Below, in pieces: positions 5,987 through 9,923 of a stretch of DNA of 9,923 bases. The stretch is from CAZHOV01 sp964534315. GTDB taxonomy: Bacteria; Bacteroidota; Bacteroidia; Chitinophagales; Saprospiraceae. Under the pieces are notes generated by a model. It did no database searches, had not been told where the DNA came from, and was given only the letters and a program-made list of their open reading frames with translations. Numbering within the stretch: the first letter of the stretch is position 1; each line of letters begins with the position of its first letter. The DNA lies in assembly GCA_964534315.1 (NCBI GenBank), contig CAZHOV010000197.1:1-9923 (forward strand), given 5' to 3'. A program made the position numbers and the translations under genes.

Positions 5987-7561
5987 ATGAAGAGGAAACT
6001 GTTTCTACTGTTGACGACAATTGTATTGCCGACGCTTCTAATTGCACAAGAAGAACCTCAAGGACTAGATGCCAAAATTAATGACTTTTTCCAACCCATA
6101 ACCAATGTGGTAAGCGGAATAATTTTCTATTCCATTCCCATCACTGAAGGTGTATCCATTCCACTAGTAGTAATCTACTTGATTGCTGCAGCCACTTACT
6201 TTACCTTTTATTTTAAATTCATCAACATCAGAGGATTTAAGTTTGCCATAAATACGGTGCGGGGAAAGTACGACAATATTGACCACCACGATTTGGAGAA
6301 AACTATACAACCCAACATCGTAGAAGGCGATAACCCAGATACCATAAAAATAGAAGGCAAAGAGGGAGAAGTTTCCCACTTTCAAGCGTTGACAGCAGCT
6401 CTTTCAGGAACTGTAGGTTTAGGTAATATTGCAGGAGTGGCGATTGCCATAACAGTAGGTGGCCCCGGAGCTACTTTCTGGATGATCCTGGCAGGGCTTA
6501 TCGGTATGTCTTCCAAATTCGTTGAATGTACGCTTGGTGTAAAATACCGGGATGTAGGCCCTGACGGTACGGTATATGGCGGACCAATGTATTATTTGAC
6601 AAAGGGACTGAAAGAGAGAGGATATGCTAGCCTGGGTAAAGTCTTTGCCGTATTTTTTGCGATCATGTGTATTGGCGGCTCTTTTGGAGGAGGAAATATG
6701 TTTCAGGCCAATCAGGCTGCCGTCCAATTTAATGATATGATCGGTGCTACCTCTGGTTATTCCGGGGCATTGTTCGGAATTGTACTCGCCATAATGGTAG
6801 CTATTGTAATTATTGGAGGGATCAAGCGGATCGGTAGTGTAACGGAGAAAGTTGTTCCTTTTATGGTAGGTATTTATGTACTTGCTGCTTTGGTTATCTT
6901 ATTTGCAAACCTAACGGCAATTCCAAGTGCTTTCGGACTAATTTTTGAAGGCGCTTTTTCTCCTGAAGGTGTTGCAGGTGGATTCATCGGCGTACTGGTC
7001 ACCGGTTTCAGGCGTGCAGCCTTTTCAAACGAAGCTGGCGTGGGTTCTGCTGCAATTGCCCACTCGGCAGTAAAGACCAATTATCCTGCCAGTGAAGGTA
7101 TTGTAGCCCTTTTAGAGCCCTTTATCGATACGGTAGTAGTTTGTACGATGACCGCTTTGGTTATTATTATTACTGGTAATTATTCAACCGTTGGTGGCAT
7201 GAACGGCGTTGACTTGACTTCTAAAGCGTTCGGCGAAGTTATCCCCTGGTTTCCCTATGTATTGACCATAGCAGTGGTATTATTTGCTTTCTCTACTATG
7301 CTTTCGTGGTCTTATTACGGACTTCAATCCTGGTTATTTTTATTCGGTAGAAATAAAATTGCAGACTATACTTACAAGGTTCTATTCTGCATTTTTGTCG
7401 TCATTGGCGCCGCTTCCAGCCTTAAAGCGGTTATCGACTTTTCCGATGCGATGATCTTTGCGATGTCTATTCCGAATATCGTTGGTTTGATTATTTTACT
7501 ACCAGTCGTTAAAGAGGAATTAAAGAAATATGTAGATAAAATTAAGGCGGCGAGTAATTAA
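5987..7561 (+). CDS. Sodium:alanine/amino-acid symporter (AGCS family)
   Basis: The 524-residue inner-membrane carrier is expected to take up alanine, glycine or a related amino acid with Na+. It has about ten hydrophobic segments after residue 40. The family signature GTVGLGNIAGVAIAI with GGPGATFWM spans 141-166. Further family blocks are GGPMYYLTKGL (198-208), RRAAFSNEAGVGSAAIAHS (342-360) and SWSYYGLQSW (440-449). Residues 1-20 look like a cleavable signal peptide (LIA20 then QEE), which I recall in other Bacteroidota members. An acidic hydrophilic loop at about 95-130 precedes the signature. The ATG at 5987 follows an A-rich leader. A 13-bp inverted repeat, AAGGTA-A-TACCTT (5932-5944), in the 5' region could be an operator. 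The gene stands alone, insulated by the terminator upstream, and converges on the next gene with only 9 bp between stops. Exact substrate is not readable from sequence. Confidence 0.94.
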   Translation: MKRKLFLLLTTIVLPTLLIAQEEPQGLDAKINDFFQPITNVVSGIIFYSIPITEGVSIPLVVIYLIAAATYFTFYFKFINIRGFKFAINTVRGKYDNIDHHDLEKTIQPNIVEGDNPDTIKIEGKEGEVSHFQALTAALSGTVGLGNIAGVAIAITVGGPGATFWMILAGLIGMSSKFVECTLGVKYRDVGPDGTVYGGPMYYLTKGLKERGYASLGKVFAVFFAIMCIGGSFGGGNMFQANQAAVQFNDMIGATSGYSGALFGIVLAIMVAIVIIGGIKRIGSVTEKVVPFMVGIYVLAALVILFANLTAIPSAFGLIFEGAFSPEGVAGGFIGVLVTGFRRAAFSNEAGVGSAAIAHSAVKTNYPASEGIVALLEPFIDTVVVCTMTALVIIITGNYSTVGGMNGVDLTSKAFGEVIPWFPYVLTIAVVLFAFSTMLSWSYYGLQSWLFLFGRNKIADYTYKVLFCIFVVIGAASSLKAVIDFSDAMIFAMSIPNIVGLIILLPVVKEELKKYVDKIKAASN

Positions 7562-7570
7562 GATCAACTA

Positions 7571-9835
7571 TCATCTCACAACTGTAACGTCTCCAGATTC
7601 CTCTACCTTTCTGGGGAAACCATTTTCGATTACCTGGTACGTCATTTGCCAGATGTAAACGCCTTGGGGTACACTGCGGCTATTGATAGTACCATCCCAG
7701 GCATCGGAAGGGTTGTTGCTTTCAAATACCCGGTTGCCCCAGCGGTCGAAAATTTGCAATTGATAGTTAATTAAGTTACAAGGAGTAGAAGGTTGAAAAA
7801 TATCGTTTATGCCATCAAAATTGGGTGAAAAGATATTCGGCATATACACTTCACAACGCTCGCAAGGGAATAATTCAATGGTATCATATACTTGTTCGCA
7901 AACATCAACGATTAATACTTCGTAAACATCCGGCTTACTGACCCAAATGACAGAATCTCTTTGCTGAGTAGACCACCAGTAAAAAGCATCCGGATGGGCA
8001 GTTGCATCCAGGCGTATAGAATCCTGACAAAGGTACCGGTCTTCTCCTAAATCAATAGTAATTTCGGGAATCAATTTCACCTCAACCGTATCGGAAAATA
8101 TTCCGCATAAAGATTGCACATCAACCCTATAACTTCCACCTTCTTCAATCAAAAGCGTAGCATTTGTACTACTATCTTGCCATAGGTAGGTGCCTCCAGG
8201 AAAGGTTGCATCAAGCATCAATTGCGTCCCTTCGCATAAAAACGTATCATTCCCTAAATCCAACAATTCTGGATAAATAAAGCTTACCGCTGTGGTATCA
8301 GAGCGCTCTTCGCAGACATTACTTACCGTGACGCTGTAAGTTCCGGCCAGATCGACACCCAGGACAGCATCCGTTGATCCGGTATTCCATAAATAATCAG
8401 CATCTGGATTCACTGCTTCTAACATAATGGTATCCCCAAGACAAGCTGTTGTATCGATCGGCAAGTTTAAGATTAAGGAGGGGATGTCTTCGATGTTAAT
8501 GGAATCATTTGCAACTCCACAAGGAGTAGTGACCTCCACCCAGTACGATCCGCCCTGCGTAAGAAATAAGGTACTATCCGTACTGCCATCCTGCCATTGA
8601 TAAATAGCAGCTTCATTAGTAGCTTCCAGGACCAAAAACTGGTTAGGACAAAGAATAGTATCCTGACCCAGTTCGACCTCCGGCCCCCCTTCTAACTCGA
8701 AGACGACAATAGAATCTGTATCAGTGCCACAGCCATTAGTAGCTGTTACGGCATAAATGCCTCCTCCCAAAACGGTAAAAACAGAATCTGCTGAACCATC
8801 CTGCCACGAATAAGTACCAAGGTCTGCTGTAGCATTCAGCAAAACAAAGGGCTGCGTACCACAAAAAGCGGTATCCGGCCCTAAGTCAATATCGGGAGGA
8901 GGAGCATATGTCAGATCATATTCAAAGGTAGCCGCCTGGGCGGGATTATCGCATAGATCTAAAAAATCGCTCATCCCATCAGCATTGAACTGTAGCGTAT
9001 AAACGCCAATCTCGGTCAGCGGCGGATCAATCAACAAACTGAATTTCTTATCAAAATTTCCCCCATTATCACACCCTGTTGAAGAAAGGGTCAAATCGTA
9101 CGGGCCTCCCGGGCCTTGAAGCTGAAAGGTAGTCACATCTACAGAATTACATTGGATGAACTCATTGAAGAGTAACTCAATGGCCGTACCATCACAACCC
9201 TCAGGAAACATTATAGAAACGGCCTCAGGCGGTTCTTCATCGAATACGCTTACCTCTGCTAAATCAAAGTCGATTTCATAACCAAAAACAGATCCAGACC
9301 AATTAGAGACCATGAGTACGTAGGTCTTATTAGCTTCGACTTCTACAAAGTCGTTAAAAGGTGTATTTCCAAAAAAAAGATCTGGTGGAGAGAAAAAACA
9401 ACCTGCCCCCTGTAAGTCGTAAATCGATCCTCCATTTGCTCCGGTAGGCCCCTGACAGTTGCCACCTCCTGCCGCATTGCAACTTACCAAAAGTGAATCA
9501 ACTAACGCAATATCTTCACAAGCAGCATTGGTAATATCAAACAAGGCCCAATCATAATCGTCATCCGGATTGTTGGGCGTAATCAAAAAACCAAAATCTC
9601 CTGTCTGGTCGGTGGTAAAGGTATACCATATGGAGTTTTTCTCCGCATCTGTACAGCTAATAGTAGTATTCACCTCATCCGGATAATTGCCATCTCCCAC
9701 CGGAGACTGATCTTCCGAGTAAGTGGCATCGCAGACCGAAATCGCTCCCAAACAATCCTGAATCGTAGGCGTCTGAGCAAAGGCCAACATTGGAAAGCTT
9801 AATAATAACAGGCAGTAGAACGGCTTCAAATGCAT
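7571..9835 (-). CDS. Type IX secretion substrate: repeat protein with gliding-motility-associated (type B) C-terminal domain
   Basis: The 754-residue product starts with a signal peptide (1-20, AFA then Q). A Cys-rich N-terminal region (about 21-195) resembles the beta-sandwich modules found at the front of many surface proteins in this group. An Ig-like region (about 200-310) follows, with the wording E-P-P-E-A-V and L-C-D-N-P-A. Then come five tandem repeats of 69-71 residues (316-655), each with a DLGxDTxxC start, a central W-Q-D-G-S-T-like turn and a G-x-Y-x-V-x-V-x(3)-C strand. The C-terminal domain (661-754) has the MPNIFSPNFDGINDIF, FDRWGNRVFES, DAWDG and GVYIWQMTY blocks of the type B sorting domain (CHU_C/TIGR04131 type). 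The protein is expected to cross the outer membrane by the type IX system. No enzymatic motif is visible; adhesion or matrix function is inference. No PorP/SprF-like partner gene is in view. The ATG is 7 bp from a heptamer array and lacks a Shine-Dalgarno. Confidence 0.92.
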   Translation of the reverse strand: MHLKPFYCLLLLSFPMLAFAQTPTIQDCLGAISVCDATYSEDQSPVGDGNYPDEVNTTISCTDAEKNSIWYTFTTDQTGDFGFLITPNNPDDDYDWALFDITNAACEDIALVDSLLVSCNAAGGGNCQGPTGANGGSIYDLQGAGCFFSPPDLFFGNTPFNDFVEVEANKTYVLMVSNWSGSVFGYEIDFDLAEVSVFDEEPPEAVSIMFPEGCDGTAIELLFNEFIQCNSVDVTTFQLQGPGGPYDLTLSSTGCDNGGNFDKKFSLLIDPPLTEIGVYTLQFNADGMSDFLDLCDNPAQAATFEYDLTYAPPPDIDLGPDTAFCGTQPFVLLNATADLGTYSWQDGSADSVFTVLGGGIYAVTATNGCGTDTDSIVVFELEGGPEVELGQDTILCPNQFLVLEATNEAAIYQWQDGSTDSTLFLTQGGSYWVEVTTPCGVANDSINIEDIPSLILNLPIDTTACLGDTIMLEAVNPDADYLWNTGSTDAVLGVDLAGTYSVTVSNVCEERSDTTAVSFIYPELLDLGNDTFLCEGTQLMLDATFPGGTYLWQDSSTNATLLIEEGGSYRVDVQSLCGIFSDTVEVKLIPEITIDLGEDRYLCQDSIRLDATAHPDAFYWWSTQQRDSVIWVSKPDVYEVLIVDVCEQVYDTIELFPCERCEVYMPNIFSPNFDGINDIFQPSTPCNLINYQLQIFDRWGNRVFESNNPSDAWDGTINSRSVPQGVYIWQMTYQVIENGFPRKVEESGDVTVVR

Positions 9836-9842
9836 AGAATGA

Positions 9843-9923
9843 GTCTTGGGTCTTGGGTCTTGGGTCTTGAGTCTTGAGTCTTGGGTCTTGAGTCTTGGGT
9901 CTTGGGTCTTGAGTCTTGGGTCT
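9843..9923. repeat. Heptamer tandem array (GTCTTGG/GTCTTGA)
   Basis: Eleven complete 7-bp units and a 4-base partial unit run to the window edge. Only the last base varies, G or A, in the order G G G A A G A G G A G. It lies 7 bp upstream of the ATG of the type IX substrate gene, so it is in that gene's leader or promoter region. On that strand the unit reads as CCAAGAC/TCAAGAC. No promoter element is visible inside it. Confidence 0.97.

Noticed and set aside
7562..7570. Search for a terminator between the convergent symporter and surface-protein genes
   Set aside because: Only 9 bp separate the stops and no hairpin with a T-tract is visible there; termination must occur inside the opposing gene or by another means.

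Overview
The window looks like chromosome from a member of the Bacteroidota, most likely near the Saprospiria (Haliscomenobacter/Lewinella-like). The evidence is a secreted protein with the gliding-motility-associated (type B) C-terminal sorting domain of the type IX secretion system, start codons preceded by A-rich leaders with no Shine-Dalgarno, a perfect TAnnTTTG-type -7 element upstream of thyA, and many short tandem arrays at gene borders. The class-level placement is inference; the phylum-level placement is well supported.

Layout. Positions 1-231 are an octamer tandem array that stops just short of the 3' end of thyA (minus strand, 244-1038). Divergent from thyA is a secreted START-domain lipid-binding protein (1163-1828), whose stop codon lies inside a heptamer array (1817-1879). 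Next come a 14-bp hairpin (1882-1912) and a second octamer array (1907-2229) broken by exactly 100 Ns (1962-2061). A UbiD-family prenyl-FMN decarboxylase follows (2283-4109); its last codons and stop lie inside a third, tiny octamer array. It converges on a small minus-strand gene (4139-4399) that looks like the C-terminal half of a beta-rich domain. Divergent from that is an RsmF-like rRNA m5C methyltransferase (4461-5843), closed by a long, fully palindromic terminator (5844-5904). An AGCS-family sodium:amino-acid symporter (5987-7561) converges, with only 9 bp between stop codons, on a 754-residue type IX secretion substrate (minus strand, 7571-9835). The ATG of that gene lies a few bases from another heptamer array that runs off the window end.

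The genes are not one pathway. They are independent housekeeping units (dTMP synthesis, lipid binding, decarboxylation, rRNA modification, amino-acid uptake, surface protein), mostly in divergent or convergent pairs rather than operons. I see no mobile element, phage gene, CRISPR array, tRNA or rRNA.

The unusual part is the non-coding sequence: five tandem arrays with 7- or 8-bp units in 10 kb, each touching or closely flanking a gene end. Three share a CTTGA/CTTGG core, two have supplied stop codons, and one could supply promoter -33 elements in 8-bp register. I found no convincing new enzymatic system; the array family is the best candidate for something undescribed.
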